Source: Aselliscus stoliczkanus (lineage: Eukaryota > Chordata > Mammalia > Chiroptera > Hipposideridae). From it: a stretch of 64,000 bases of DNA. Positions 32,752-44,619 of this stretch are shown here, one piece after another. The DNA is taken from the NCBI GenBank assembly GCA_033961575.1, contig CM066730.1, positions 139,155,523 through 139,219,522 on the forward strand, in the 5' to 3' direction. Within the stretch, counting starts at the first letter, position 1. Every line of letters starts with the position of its first letter. A program made the position numbers and the translations under genes. The notes under the pieces are model-generated. The model had not been told where the DNA came from and did no database searches. It saw nothing but the letters and a program-made list of their open reading frames with translations.

Positions 32752-32870
32752 CTTTTTTTTTTTTTTTTTTTTTTTGAGGGCAATGTCACTGGCCCTCATA
32801 TGTGGGACCCAAACTGGGGCTGCTTGGCTTCCCAAGCCAGTTTTTAACCACCGTGCCACTCAGCCGGCCC
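32752..32870 (-). mobile_element. tRNA-derived SINE, short type
   Basis: On the minus strand it reads 'ggccggctgagtggcacggt' (A-box region) and 'ccagtttgggtcccaca' (B-box region), then 'gagggccagtgacattgccc' and an A-run (T-run at 32752-32775 on the plus strand). It is the same subfamily as 8484-8590 and shares its head with 2882-3337. Target duplications are masked by T-rich flanks. Confidence 0.85.
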
Positions 32871-33200
32871 CAATTTTTTTTTCCTTTTCTTTTTTTTTTC
32901 CTTCTTTGTTTACAACTGTTTTCTGGAAAAGGGAGGTTGCTGGATATATGAAATGGTAGCAATTAATTAGGGTATAGGTCCAAGTGCATGTAGCCAACAC
33001 CCCAAATAAAGTGGCTTACTAGTATCTTTAAATTGGTAGAAATATGTCTTAGTCTTTTAAAAGTCTGAGTGCATCAGGCAGCTCTAAGCTGTGAAGTCAT
33101 TCCAGTCTCCTATAATGAGCTTGTTTCTCCTTCAAGCCTGGGACACTGCGTTCCTCGTCATGATCCAGAATAGCACGTCATCACATCCTCATTCAAACTA

Positions 33201-33281
33201 TTGGGTTGCTGAAAAAGGCATGATGCATTTTTGCAATGGAAAGCATAGAAAAAATACGTCATGACTTTTCTGACGACCCAA
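33201..33281 (+). mobile_element. 81-bp mariner-type MITE, copy 2
   Basis: Starts 'ttgggttgctgaaaaaggca' and ends 'acttttctgacgacccaa', near-perfect inverted ends. TA flanks both sides (33199-33200 and 33282-33283). It is the same length and family as 16151-16231, in the other orientation. Almost the whole element is a palindrome, similar in design to the human MADE1 element but different in sequence. Confidence 0.9.
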
Positions 33282-35100
33282 TAGATGGTGGAAGAGAGAA
33301 AAAAAAAAAGAATCAAAGGAAGACCTCTCCTTTTCTTTTAAGGGCATGGTCAGAAAGTAGACCCATATCTTCTTTTACATCCTCATTGGCCAGGACCAAG
33401 GCAATTGGCCATTTCTAATGGAAGAAGATTAGGTGGGGAGTATTGTCTTTATTCTGTGTGGCCATTGCCAGAATGGAGTTGCTCTGTTAAAAAGTAGGGA
33501 GAATGGATGTTGGTGGCCACACTGATAGTGCCTGCCACACCTCCTGTCATCTTTCTCAGTGGCCCTCAGCTTTCCTGTAAGGTCACCAGCCCTTGAGTGC
33601 AATCGTCTACCTCTTTGCTCCCCACCTCCCACTGTTGTGTGCACAGCAGGATAGTTGCTCAGCAAAGACAGTTTTATTTACAATCTTTGCCTCCTTGTTT
33701 TTAGTGATGGGAGAATGCAGGGAGGAGAAATGAGCTTGTTGGTAACGTGAGGCTCAGGAACTAGACTTTGGGCTTCCTGGCTGAATTTCCTTTAATTTAG
33801 CTCATGTCCTGACTAGTCCTTTATGGCTCCACCCAGGCTTTGTTATTTCCATTTCTTATTCATCCCTCATTTTCAGCTCCAAGAGGTTCAGGTGCGGGGA
33901 CCACATGCTTTGGAAGCAGGTGTGTTGGGCCACTCTGTGAGCATCAAAAGGGAAATCAGCCCCCTGCAAATAACACAAGTGAGCTGAGAATGTGTGATTA
34001 TGACCTCTTTTGCAAAAAGGGTTTCTTGGTAATCAACAGATTGCATCTCCTAGCTGACGTTTCTGCACTCCATGGGCTCCCATTGTCTTCCTGATGAACA
34101 CAGAAGCATGCCTTTCCTTATGCCAGACTGACTGTGAAATTGGGTTTGCTCCAGCCAAATGGCTGATACTAAGTGGTCCCCCTGCTTCCAAAGCACAAAT
34201 GTGATTCATTTTTTTTATTACTAGGTGAGGGAGGACTTTGAGGGATGATACTTAATCATACCCTTTCTCCCTCCAAGTTAAAACAGAATGGGAGATGAAC
34301 ACTGGAATTAGACAAAAGGTGAACACATTTATGTTAAAGTTTGATTGGAGAATTTAGGTTTGGTAGGAACATCAGGCTTCCTGAACTTTCTAAGTTGGTC
34401 TGAGCTGGATATCTACAGGTATCCCTTTCCACTGGAGGAGTGCAAGTGGCCTCACATGCTTTTTTCTTGGGTTAGTAGTGAATGAAGTTCTTTTGAGGTC
34501 TGACAGCTCTGAATGAGCAAAGAAAAGAAGCAATTCAATTGACTCAATCATCAATTAGGCTCTTCGTTACTGGTGACATAACTTAAGTGAAAAGAGATTT
34601 ATTAATGGGCATTGCGTAGCCTACAGCATTCCAGGAGGGGCCTGGGATGCAAGCTTGTGTGTCAAGGACAGTTGCCCAACTACACCATGGAGCTGTTAGG
34701 GTGGAGACTGCACTATTGCTGGGGACAGGCAGGAGAATCGTTGCCTGAGCTGCCCAAGAAGAGTTACTGTCCATGCACATGGCAGAAAGCGCTGTCTTTT
34801 ACTTTTCTCCTTCCAAGTGGCATGCAAGAGTGCCTGCTCGGTGTCCCTGGAGCACCCTGTAGGCACTTCTCGGTCTCACACAGAAGGATAAGAAACACAC
34901 AAGTGGAGCTGGAATGGTACTGAGAGAACTCATCGCTTAACTGCTGTAGCCACATGTTTGCTGTCTTCTCCTGATTTCACCCCAGAGGTAAATCAGTTCC
35001 TTTTCTTGGAGGAGAGCGGATGGATGGATGGACAGATGGACATGTGGCTGCCCTGCCCTGCTTTTACTTTCTGGAGAGTGGAGTGGAAGTGAGCATTGGG
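33282..35100. other. Unique sequence, nothing recognised
   Basis: About 1.8 kb with no recognised repeat. Open frames of 60-103 codons lie on both strands without known domains. It may include conserved noncoding sequence, but I see no specific signal. Confidence 0.4.
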
Positions 35101-35104
35101 TGCT

Positions 35105-35700
35105 CCCCTTGGACCTCACACACTTGCTCACAAAGTCACGCTGGCCTTCAGGATAAATCTCACACTCCCTAGCATGGCAAAAAAGCCCCTCTTCAATTTG
35201 TACTTATGTTTTCTCAGCCTCATTCCTCTGCAGTCTTCTTCCCATTCACCACCTGGCTCTCTGCTCTGGTGCAATTCATTCTGAACTCCTCAGGAAGACC
35301 CTTACACATGCCTGTGATCTCTCATGCCTCCATGTCTCTGTGCCTGCTGCCCCTCACCCCCCGTCCCCTCCCCCATAAATGAACTGCCCTTCATTGCCCT
35401 CCTTCATTTGAGAGGCTTCCAAAACCCTTCAAGACTGAGGCATCATTTCCTCTGGGAATCTTTTTTGTCCCTTCCTAGACTGTGTTAGGTGTCCTTCCTA
35501 GATATGCCCAAGGCACCCAGCAATCCCTTCTGTCACTACACTTCGCACATAATATTGTGACCTTTGGTTTATCTGACTGCTCCTGTTACTGCAAGCTTCC
35601 TGAGAGCGTGATCTTTATCTTTTATCTCTGTATCCCAGTAGCTAGCACAGTGCCTCTTACACAGTAGCTGTGCAGATAAATAAAAGAATGAATGATAGAG
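35105..35700 (+). mobile_element. L2 LINE 3' end, sense, long
   Basis: Contains 'acgctggccttcaggataaa', 'acctggctctctgctctggt', 'tgcaagcttcctgagagcgt' and 'tagctagcacagtgcctctt', ending 'ataaaagaatgaatga'. This is one of the most complete L2 ends in the window. Confidence 0.8.
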
Positions 35701-35885
35701 TACTGGCGAAAGACACAGGCTTTCAGCTTTGAAATCTGTCTCTGCCCCTACGTAGTTATATAGCTTGGGGAGAGCTAAACACCATAGGGTTGTTGTGTGA
35801 AAGCTAAATAAAGCAATGCACACTGAAGTGCTTTGCCTAGAACACATGGTAGACGCTCACTAAAAGGTAGCTATCCTTTTGATTA
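35695..35885 (+). mobile_element. MIR SINE, sense
   Basis: Contains 'aagacacaggctttcagctt', 'accatagggttgttgtgtga' and 'gcctagaacacatggtagac'. It abuts the L2 end. Confidence 0.65.
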
Positions 35886-36520
35886 TAAGATGCTCATTAT
35901 CATTGCAGGTGTTCAACAAATGGTGGTGATCACTAGAATACTTTCTAGACCACAGTGTCAAGTGGTGACTGTGACATTTCCTACCTCCTACAGAACCCAC
36001 CCTCATATACTTTAAAACTGCCAATGGATTGAGAGGAGGAGTGAAAGTAGACAGAGATTGACAGAAGTCACCATCAAGCAACATCATTGACAGAGCAGCT
36101 CAGCAACAGTGAGAGAATGCCTCTTGACATCAGGTTTCAGGAATTGCGGTGTCATCAGGATTTTACCAACAGTTCCACCTCCTTTACATACTTCTGTCTG
36201 TACTCCAGAATTTTTCCTTTAAAAAAAATATTTAAAAAAATGACACTGAGGTGACCCTGAAACCAGTGTCAAAACTTCAGTGAAGGTCAGCCGTTTTCCA
36301 GGGAATTGTCCAGAAGCACACCTCCCGCTGTGCTCTCTCTGCGAGTGTGCAGTGTTCAGACAGTAGGAGCTTCAAGCTGATGTCAGAAGCCAGCTTGGAA
36401 GATGGCAAATGTCTTCTTTGTGCCAAACTCCCAGCACCATGTCTTACACAGAGGAGACACATTTCCATTTATGTATGTGCAAAACATCTTTGCTTTTTCT
36501 CTTTTCCCTGTGGGTCCACA
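35886..36520. other. Unique sequence, nothing recognised
   Basis: An A-rich run lies at 36222-36239. No repeat family or exon is recognised. Confidence 0.35.
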
Positions 36521-36524
36521 CTTA

Positions 36525-36585
36525 TTTCACTTCATTCAATTCAGCAAACATGTACTGAGCCCCTACTGTGTGTGGGGAACTTGAC
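36525..36585 (-). mobile_element. L2 LINE fragment, antisense
   Basis: Contains 'attcagcaaacatgtactga' and 'gcccctactgtgtgtgggga', the antisense L2 3' end. Confidence 0.4.
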
Positions 36586-36794
36586 TGATTCTCCTGTGCC
36601 TGTTTCTCCACCATATTAACATTATCGCTTTATTAGAAGTAATTGCTGTGTCAGAAAGCAAATATGTTCATCAGAGGCATCTACTGTTTTTAAGGGGACA
36701 ATATAATTTTTTTTTATTGATTTTTAATTTTTGTTTTTTTTTACCCCTGGTTTCTGTAGAAATATTCCTTGTTATTGAGGCCCGAATGGAAGTA

Positions 36795-36930
36795 GCTTGG
36801 GGAGAAGATTGGCCTGGAGGAAATATGAGGCCCAAGAACCTAGTCCTACTTGGCTGTGTGATCTGCAGCAGGCTATTTAACGTCTCTGGGTTCCAGATTT
36901 TCAGTGATTCTTCAGGACCTTTCCAGCCCT
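36795..36930 (+). mobile_element. MIR SINE fragment, sense
   Basis: Contains 'gtcctacttggctgtgtgat', 'caggctatttaacgtctctg' and 'ggttccagattttcagtgat'. Confidence 0.55.
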
Positions 36931-37004
36931 AGTATATTATGATAAAAAAAAAAAATGTAAAGGAACATAATGAAATTTGGATTTGCCGTCCTAACCTGGA
37001 AAGT

Positions 37005-37215
37005 GTGGTGGGTTTGGAATGAGAAGGATTGGTTTGAACGGTGGCATTGGCACTGGCTTGTGTGATGTTGGGCTGAAGCTCTCATCCTCCCCCAAATCCT
37101 TCTCTGTAAAGTGGGAATACTGCCTCTTGTCTTTCCTGCTGCATCAAGTTGTGAAGCTTCAAAGAGATGATGCATGTGAAAGCAAATTAAGAATGACAAG
37201 GGACTGTACACACAC
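37005..37215 (+). mobile_element. MIR SINE, sense
   Basis: Contains 'gagaaggattggtttgaacg', 'aaatccttctctgtaaagtg' and 'ttcaaagagatgatgcatgt'. Two sense MIRs lie close together here. Confidence 0.6.
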
Positions 37216-37219
37216 ATAA

Positions 37220-38425
37220 GCTATTATTACTGTAAATAATCATCTTGATTTCAATATTTTATTCCAGCCACCACTTTTGCATTTTGCCTTCTGGGTTGTT
37301 TGACGGAAACACTGCCTTTTGGTTTCGGTTGTTTTCTTTCCTTTTCATTCCCCCCAAAGTAGTCAGGGGATTTCTCAAAGGAGGGGTGCTGTGTCTTCTG
37401 CATATCTTTCTGAGCAACACCCCTTTTGGGCCCCGGTGCCTGTCGGAGTGCCTAATGTTTTATTTGTTGGCCCGAAAGGAGGCCATTTGTTTCTTGCTAA
37501 ATGAGCTGTTGCTGTGCGCCCCTGTCCCCTCGACACCTGGGGCTGCATTCATGGGAGAATCCAGCCGTGGATCTCAGGAGCCTTTTTGAAAAGTTTATTA
37601 GAAGGGAGAAAACATTTCTCTGCAGGTTGTGCCCTTGGTTCCTGGCTTCGGCTCATTAGTCAGTGCAGGGTGGGTTCCTTGGAGGTGGGAAGGCAGGTCT
37701 GCAGGCCTTGGCTTCTGCAGGCTCTGCTGCCAGGGTCCAAGGGAGGCCCTGGCCTCCTGACAGCCTCTCTCTGCTCTTTCTGCTGCCCCGTCCCACAGGT
37801 GGCTAATTAGCTCTAATTGGCTGACATTTTGCTTCCTGTGGTTTGGGGCAGCTTAGCTGAGCTTGCCTCCAGGGACATCTTTCCCTTAATTTGGCCTCAG
37901 GCCTGACCCAATCGCATGACCTACAATGTGTAGAAGACCTTTCTGGCAGACGGTCTGGGCTCTGTCCATCGTGAGAGCTGAAGGCCAGGTTCTGTCCCCA
38001 CTGTGGTGATTGGGTGTGCCTGAAAAGGGCCAGGCTGCCCAGTCAGCCCGTTACGTGCCCACATAACGTTATGTGCCCTGGTCCGTTTGGGGGCCTAGCT
38101 CACTGGGAATGATGCTGTTGCCCTGGATGTGCCAGGTCTGGGTCATCTCAGTCCTGGATTTCACATGACATCCATTGGACATGGGGTGATTCTGAAGTGC
38201 AGGAAAGAGACCCTGAGAGATTCTTTTGTCACAGCCACTTCCGCCGCCCATCACTCTGTACACACCCCGCATGCTGTCTACATAGAAGCGAACTGAATTA
38301 GTGACCCCACCAGGATGAGAGTTCAGGGCTCCCCACCTGAAAGAGAGAGTCTCCGCCTCCTGCCCTGCGTCCTTATCTTTTTACCCTCCCTAGCCAAGGT
38401 GTTCAGAACATCCCTATGAAATAAA
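37220..38425. other. Unique sequence, candidate noncoding conserved DNA
   Basis: About 1.2 kb free of recognised repeats with TAATTAG-type motifs ('ggctaattagctctaattgg' near 37801) and moderate GC. Frames of 94-114 codons have no known domain. No exon boundaries are evident. Confidence 0.35.
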
Positions 38426-38429
38426 TTTA

Positions 38430-38660
38430 TGAGGGCCTCGAAATAGGTTTTCCTGGTTACGCACTTGAATGCGGGGTTCTGATTCTGGGTCTGCAGCTTC
38501 ATATCTAACCTTCATCAAGCTACTCAACATCTCTGAATTTCAGTTTCTCTTGTAAAATGGGATGATAATAATTGGATGTACGTCACAGGGTGCTTGTAGG
38601 CACAAATGAGATAAACACGGGATCAGGTAGTATCTTATTAAATGTGAGTAATTATTTTTC
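38430..38660 (+). mobile_element. MIR SINE, sense
   Basis: Contains 'tgcggggttctgattctggg', 'tttcagtttctcttgtaaaa' and 'gcacaaatgagataaacacg'. A short antisense MIR piece ('cagatgaggatactgaggct') follows to about 38770. Confidence 0.7.
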
Positions 38661-38984
38661 ATTAGCTACCCAACTCTGCACTCTTCTCACAGATGAGGAT
38701 ACTGAGGCTCAGGGAAAGGGGGGTGCTGACTTGTCCGGTGTTAAATAGCTAATTCTATGCCTTCACTATGTTGCTGTGCCACTGTGACCCAGGTCTGAGA
38801 AGCCGCCCTATCCTGGAGTTTTTTGGTTTTTTAAACAGATAAGTACCTATCTTTCTCTGTTTCTCCATTGCCCCTAGGTCTTTTCCCTACAGACTCTAAG
38901 AATCTCACAAACATAAGGCTGGGTAAAGGTCCCAGGCTCTGGAGTTAGTCATGCAGAGCTCAAAGCCTGGCCCCTGTATCTCCC

Positions 38985-39180
38985 TCCTTGGGTGGTGTCA
39001 CTTCCTCTGCCTGAAGCCTTCAGTGGTTCCCATTGCCTCCGGATGAAGCTCAAGCCCTTCCCATGGCCAGCCATCCATGCCCTGGCTTGGGCATCCTAGT
39101 CCCAGGCAATCACTTGGAAGTCCCTGTGTGTGCCATATTCTTGTCCCCTTCTGAGCCTTTGCACATTTTCGGGACATGGC
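38985..39180 (+). mobile_element. L2 LINE fragment, sense
   Basis: Contains 'gccttcagtggttcccattg', 'cctccggatgaagctcaagc' and 'tgagcctttgcacattttc'. Confidence 0.65.
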
Positions 39181-39449
39181 TTGTTGAATGGATGGTGCTG
39201 AGTGACTTTAAGGTCTCTTCCAGTTTTCCAGAGCTACAATTCTAGAACTTTTGGGGAATAGACGGGTGGGCCCAGCAGGAGGAGGGTCCACCCTGTCCAC
39301 GGCCACCTGTCACCTGTTGGGCTGCATTTGTCCTTCTCCCGGAGGCTGAGTACATGCCTGCTGGGTAGGCTTTTGTGCCCACAGGACTGTTTTCCACTCA
39401 GTGTGAAATCTCATCTTTGTAGGGCTGCCTCTGAGCTCTGAACACCCTG

Positions 39450-39620
39450 TGTTTCCCCATTATGTCACCTATCATGAAACACCACAATTTTGTTTACTTG
39501 TCTGGGAGAGCCAGGAGGCACAGACGATATCCATTTTGTTCCCCCTTGTAGCTCTAGTGCCAGGCAGTAGGGAACCCTTAAATATTTGCTGAAAGAGTGA
39601 AAGAGTGAATGGATCAGGTT
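39450..39620 (+). mobile_element. L2 LINE 3' end, sense
   Basis: Contains 'ttttgttcccccttgtagct', 'agtgccaggcagtagggaac' and 'aaatatttgctgaaagagtg'. Confidence 0.5.
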
Positions 39621-40089
39621 CGGAGCAGTGGCAGAGAGGCAGATGTAAGTCCCCAGAGAATGTGTGGCCCCGAGTCCTGGCACATCTGACGTCCCTTGCT
39701 CCGCTGATGGTAAACATCGGGTCTAGCCGTTATTTTTCTCATTATGTTTAAAACCTACCAGTTGCCCAATAGTATAATTTTCTAAGTGGTTTCATCTCAG
39801 CTCTGCTAATTGAAGAGAAGCAAAGCAAGCCCTTTTTGAAGGCTTACTTTGTGTGTGGCTGTCACTGTTGAGAGTCGAGGCTGGTTGTCAATCATTGACA
39901 ATAGCTTGCCGTTCTGGGATAATTTAAGTTTAGGTCTTTTCTTTCACTCAGGCATTCATACCCTGTTACATGTTTTCATACTGAGCCGAGAACAGTCTGG
40001 GGTGAGAAACTGTCATGTGTTTCCAGAGCCGAGATGGAGATTTCTTTTGAGATTTCCGACTCCTGTAGTCTGTGGCTCAGAGTAACTTG

Positions 40090-40235
40090 TGGGGAAGATC
40101 CCAGGTTTGGGCGTCAGGCCTCCTGGACCCCAGGTTTGAATCCATTGCTTCTTCATGCATTTCACCAGCTGAGTGATCTTGATACATTTTGCTCAGTTTC
40201 TGAGCTGATTTCCTTGTATAATTAAAGGAGATGTG
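40090..40235 (+). mobile_element. MIR SINE fragment, sense
   Basis: Contains 'ccccaggtttgaatccattg' and 'ttcaccagctgagtgatctt', a 5' MIR part. Confidence 0.5.
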
Positions 40236-40384
40236 AGTATGTTGCACCACAGATCCTGAGAATTACTGAGACAATGAAAAGACCTGGATGAAAAGAGACA
40301 CCTTGGATGCGGCAGCCCTTCTTGCCGGTTGCTCACGCTGCGTGCGGGGTCTGCAGGTATCTCACTGCAGAGGGCTGCAAAGGG

Positions 40385-40590
40385 GACGAGGCATAGCTGC
40401 ATTCAGACCCTGGCTTTGCTGCTTCACTTGCCAGCTTCCACACTTTGAGTCAGTCATGTGCATCTAGAATTCCTTTACTGTAAACTGGGGAGAATGATAC
40501 CTACCCATCGAGTTGTTATGGGGATTTAAATTATGTGAGCTCTCAGCATTGTCAATCCTCAATAAATATTAGCTCCTTCCTCCTTCTCCT
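40385..40590 (+). mobile_element. MIR SINE, sense
   Basis: Contains 'cattcagaccctggctttgc', 'cctttactgtaaactgggga' and 'gtcaatcctcaataaatatt'. Confidence 0.75.
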
Positions 40591-40734
40591 CTCTCCATTT
40601 CAAAACATGTACTTTATGTTAGGAGGATGGGGAGAAAAAGAGAGAAGCGATGGAGAAAATGCTCCCTATATTATGCTTCACATGAAGGAGGCAAGCATAT
40701 AAGCATTTACACAGTACTGTTAGTCTCACCAACC

Positions 40735-40995
40735 TGCGACTTGTTCGCTTATTCAACAGTTATTTACTGAGCACCTGCTAAGCGCTACGTGCAGTTCTAG
40801 GCACAAGGATTGAGCAATAAGGAAAGCAATGAATCTGCTTGATAGTGCTTACATCTTAGCAAGAGATCGGTAATCAACAAATAATTTTATAAATATTTAA
40901 TAAATGGGAAGAGAACAAAAGCAGGGAACGCAGATAGGGTTTGCTATTTATATACGAATGGTCAGGGATGGCTGTTCTGAGGAGGGAGCATTTGA
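40735..40995 (-). mobile_element. L2 LINE fragment, antisense
   Basis: Contains 'tatttactgagcacctgcta', 'caaggattgagcaataagga' and 'agggagcatttgaacagagc'. It meets a sense L2 at about 41000. Confidence 0.65.
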
Positions 40996-40999
40996 ACAG

Positions 41000-41300
41000 A
41001 GCCTTTCTTCTTGCTGTTCCCTCCACTGACAATGCCACTCCCATCACTTGTCGTTCTCACCTATCAGCAGCCTTCTATTCATCAGAACTCCACTCAAACA
41101 TCATCTGCTTTGAGCCCTGCTTCCACCCACCTGTTGAGGCAGAGTTAGTCTCGCCCTTCTCTATGCTTCCACAATACTTTATTCAGTCAGTACTTTCCAT
41201 CATTAATATGTTTCTCTCCCATTGGATCTGAGCTCTTCCTTGTCAGATCCAATGTCAGGCACAGTGCTGGGCTCAGATGGAGCTCATTAATGGTTCATGG
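41000..41300 (+). mobile_element. L2 LINE 3' end, sense
   Basis: Contains 'cttcttgctgttccctccac', 'actccactcaaacatcatct' and 'caggcacagtgctgggctca'. It directly abuts an antisense L2, giving an inverted arrangement. Confidence 0.7.
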
Positions 41301-41664
41301 AGTGATGGAGGCAGTGGGTTGACTCACATGTCAGCCCATCCTGAGCACATTTGGGGCAGTGGGGAGGTAGCCTTGGCTGGTCCTGGAGAAGGCCACTCAG
41401 CTGTGCGATGGGTACTTCGCTCTCAGAGCTCAGCATACTCTTTTTCCTCAGACAGGAGACTCATCATGTCACACAAAGTCAACCTTGCTCCATATTATCA
41501 TCATTCTGCAGTGCAGGTGGAGGGTCCCTAGCCCATGGTTTGCACCTCCATCCAGCCTTCCTCTCCTCACACCTCAGTGGCTGACTCGACCAGCTAGTTT
41601 CTCACCCACGTAGCCTGCCTGGCCTTACCTTCATTCTCCTCTGCCCTCCTTCCTGGTGGTGAAG

Positions 41665-41850
41665 TGGAATGAGTTCTTCTACGACTTGAGTTCTGAGTTT
41701 GGTTCTGCCAGTTGTCATGGGTGTAACCGTGTCATTTCCATTTGCTGAGCCTCAAGTTTCTTATCTCTGAAATCCTCCTCCACAGCCCTGCCAATGATAT
41801 ATCATGTTTGGGCAATAATGTTACAAGTCAGAGTATTCTAAGGCAACATA
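41665..41850 (+). mobile_element. MIR SINE, sense
   Basis: Contains 'cttgagttctgagtttggtt', 'tgctgagcctcaagtttctt' and a decayed 3' part. Confidence 0.5.
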
Positions 41851-41952
41851 TGAATGAGGTATAGCTGAAAGAGCCCCAAATTTCATTTCTAACTCCTCCA
41901 GCAATTCATTCTCTCTGGACTCAGTGTTCCTATGTATCAGTGGAGATGCCAA

Positions 41953-42205
41953 TAAAAGTGACTAACCAAGTGCCAGGCATTCTTCTAAGTACCTTACATG
42001 TATTAACTCATGTACTCTTCACAATAATCCTATGAAACTGACACTATTATATAATCATCCCCGTTGCACAACTGAGAACACATAGGCATAGAGAAGTTAA
42101 GTAACTTGTTCAAGGTCACACAGTTAATAAGAGGCAGAGGCAGAATCCAAACCCAGTCTGTCTGGAGCTTACAGTCTTAACCATCACATCATACTGCCAA
42201 CCATG
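41953..42205 (-). mobile_element. MIR SINE, nearly full length, antisense
   Basis: Contains 'ccaagtgccaggcattcttc', 'cttcacaataatcctatgaa', 'agttaagtaacttgttcaag' and 'cagtcttaaccatcacatca' in antisense order. It is the best-preserved MIR in the window. Confidence 0.9.
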
Positions 42206-43080
42206 ATGCTGTAATTTCTATCTTGCAGAGCTGTTATGAGGTATAGAGAGAAATATCTATGCTATTGTGATGTCCAATCAATATTAGTATTATTATGTTG
42301 TGCCTCCTTGGAGTTTAGCACAGCCTAGGTTTAATACATTCTTCTTTTGTTGCTGCCTTGTTCATATGTCTGCTTCTTTAAACTGTCTTCTTCAGTAAGC
42401 TGTGCTTTTCAGAACCAGGCATTTACCTGAAGCTGCTATCTTCCCATAAAGCTGGGATGTCATGAGTAATATACCAGAACCTTCTTAAGAATCCTTCTAA
42501 GAAGGTGCCACTTCATCCTTTGTATTGGTTCTTTGCTGGTGGTCAAGCCATTGGAGGGGCTGATGTTAAATAAGGAATTGAACTTTGTTGTAGAGGTGGG
42601 TCCTTTCTGAGCGCAAGGAAGGTGGGGTCAGGCTTGCAATTTTCTCTCGGTCCAGGAACAAATACTCTGCCTGCTCCTCTAAGCTGATAGGTCTCGAGAG
42701 ATGTGGGGATTGGTGGTGACCTCCAGACCGCTGGCGATTACACACCAAGCTGAGAGCAATTTTAAAAGTCCCTCGCCATTTTGCTCTCTCTTGAAAAATT
42801 AAATGCTCTACACTGAGATGTTTTATTCCCAGACTAGCTGGCCTTTAAAAGGATGGCTTGGAAGTGAGAATGCCTGATGACTTCCTGACTGCAGGAGTTT
42901 CCAAGGGTAGGAAAGGCCAAAGGAAGGGAGCGTGGCCTCATTCTTTTTGTCAACTTAATGAAAAAGAAATGAAGACATCAGTCTTGATGACTGAAGTCCA
43001 CAGCCGGAAAACCCTGGGAAGGATCCTGAAGCAAGGCTATGGCGGGGGGACATAGCAGTCAGACAAGGAGATTTGTAATC
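42206..43080. other. Mostly unique sequence
   Basis: May include a MIR end at 42225-42300 and a decayed L2 at 42300-42430, both weak. Nothing else is recognised. Confidence 0.35.
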
Positions 43081-43084
43081 TGCA

Positions 43085-43350
43085 TTGTACAATGGAATGA
43101 GCACTGGACAGGACGGAGGACAAGTGGGGTTCTAATCTCAAATCTGCCACCAACTGTTTGTGTGGTTGTGGTTAAGTTACTGACCTTTGGGAGGTATTGT
43201 AGTCCATGTTTAGTATAAAAACGATATTATAGAGCGGTTAAAAGCAAAGCTTGGAGTGAATTCTAGTTGTACCACTTATTCCCTGGGTCATTTGGATAAG
43301 TAACTTGCTCACTCTGAGCCTCAGCTTTCACATCTGTAAAACGTTGTTCA
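43085..43350 (+). mobile_element. Two MIR SINE fragments, sense
   Basis: The first (43085-43200) contains 'ggttctaatctcaaatctgc'. The second (43230-43350) contains 'gagcggttaaaagcaaagct' and 'ctctgagcctcagctttcac'. Tandem but probably independent insertions. Confidence 0.65.
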
Positions 43351-43680
43351 TTCTGTGCTTAGGAGATTCTCCCATCACCCCTTTTGACCCTGATCTCTGC
43401 ATTTGTGCCTGGCTCCCCTGTATTCCTCCCTCGGAACTCAGCCCTACCTTCCCTTCAGGCTTGATGCCCAAGCAGATTGAAATGCCATCCACCCCCCAAA
43501 ACCTTGTGCTCCCATCACCCCCAGTGCCTCCCCTAGTCACTGCACTTATCACTCTCTGTGGGGACCGTGGAGCCCTGGGTCTGGTTCCATATCCCCTCCA
43601 GAGCCCACACAGGGCTTGATTCCCAGATGCAATCTCAAAATGCTTGCTGATGGAATGAATGAATTTCTTTCTAGCTCTGA
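43351..43680 (+). mobile_element. Probable L2 LINE fragment, sense
   Basis: C/T-rich with 'ctctgcatttgtgcctggct', 'cacttatcactctctgtggg' and 'tgctgatggaatgaatga' at the end, fitting a sense L2 3' end. Confidence 0.45.
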
Positions 43681-44610
43681 AATTCTATGCTTCTAAGTTT
43701 ATTTCCTTTATGGGTAGCTAATTTCCCAAAACAGACATAAAATATAGTTTTCTTCCTTTCACAAAAAGGTCATAATTATAATACTTCACATTGATATGGA
43801 AATTCACACTTGAAAAAACATCTTTCACATTTATTACCTAGTACCCTACTACCCAGCAGCATACCAACACTCAACTTTCAAACTCATTCAAGGCCACTGT
43901 TGGATCTTATCCAAATAGATCTAGTTTTTGAACTACTGGAGCCATCTCCAGGTAACACATCCTTGCCTTGAACTGACCATATGCACAGGATTGCCTCCCC
44001 ATCCCGTACCCCAGATGGTCTTTGCACCAGTAATAAGGCATCACTGACTCCCAGGTCATGGACCACGTTGGAATGCAGGTCACCCTGATGTCAGGAGTAC
44101 TTTCTTGGTCTGGTTTTTAAGCACCAATGTCTCCTTTAGGTGTGTGATCTCCAAATTCACAGGCTTGCCGAGGAACCTGTTGTTGACAAGAGTTGTCAGC
44201 AGGGGGAAAAAAAAGAACGCAAGACTGTCCAACAGAAATAAATCGTGCGGAGTGTTTTGCCAAGCCATCCAAGCATTCATACGTTTTCTGCGGCATGCGA
44301 AATACTGAGGAGGGGAGGAGAGGGCAGTGGGGGAGATGGGCAGAGGGAGAGCCGAGCCCAGCTTGCACCGTGGGCAAATCGGAGTTCTTCCCTCCCTCCA
44401 GGTCCTCCTTCTCCCTCTTGTCCAGAAGGCTCCCACATGGGATGCATATGGCATCTTTTCCTTCTTGGTTTATTTTCTCTCTGTGACTTTTTCATAATTG
44501 CCTCAGCACCTGATGTGCTACATGCTAGAGGAAAACAATGAGATCTCAGTGTGCTGTGGGCATGCAGCTCGAAGACAGTGCTGAAAACCAGCGTTACCCT
44601 GCTAAGCAGG
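43681..44610. other. Unique sequence, candidate conserved block
   Basis: The block 44100-44320 ('aggcttgccgaggaacctgt', 'acaagagttgtcagcagggg', 'gttttctgcggcatgcgaaa') is not a recognised repeat and has an even composition. Frames of 67-124 codons on both strands lack domains. Confidence 0.3.
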
Positions 44611-44619
44611 CCTCTCTCA

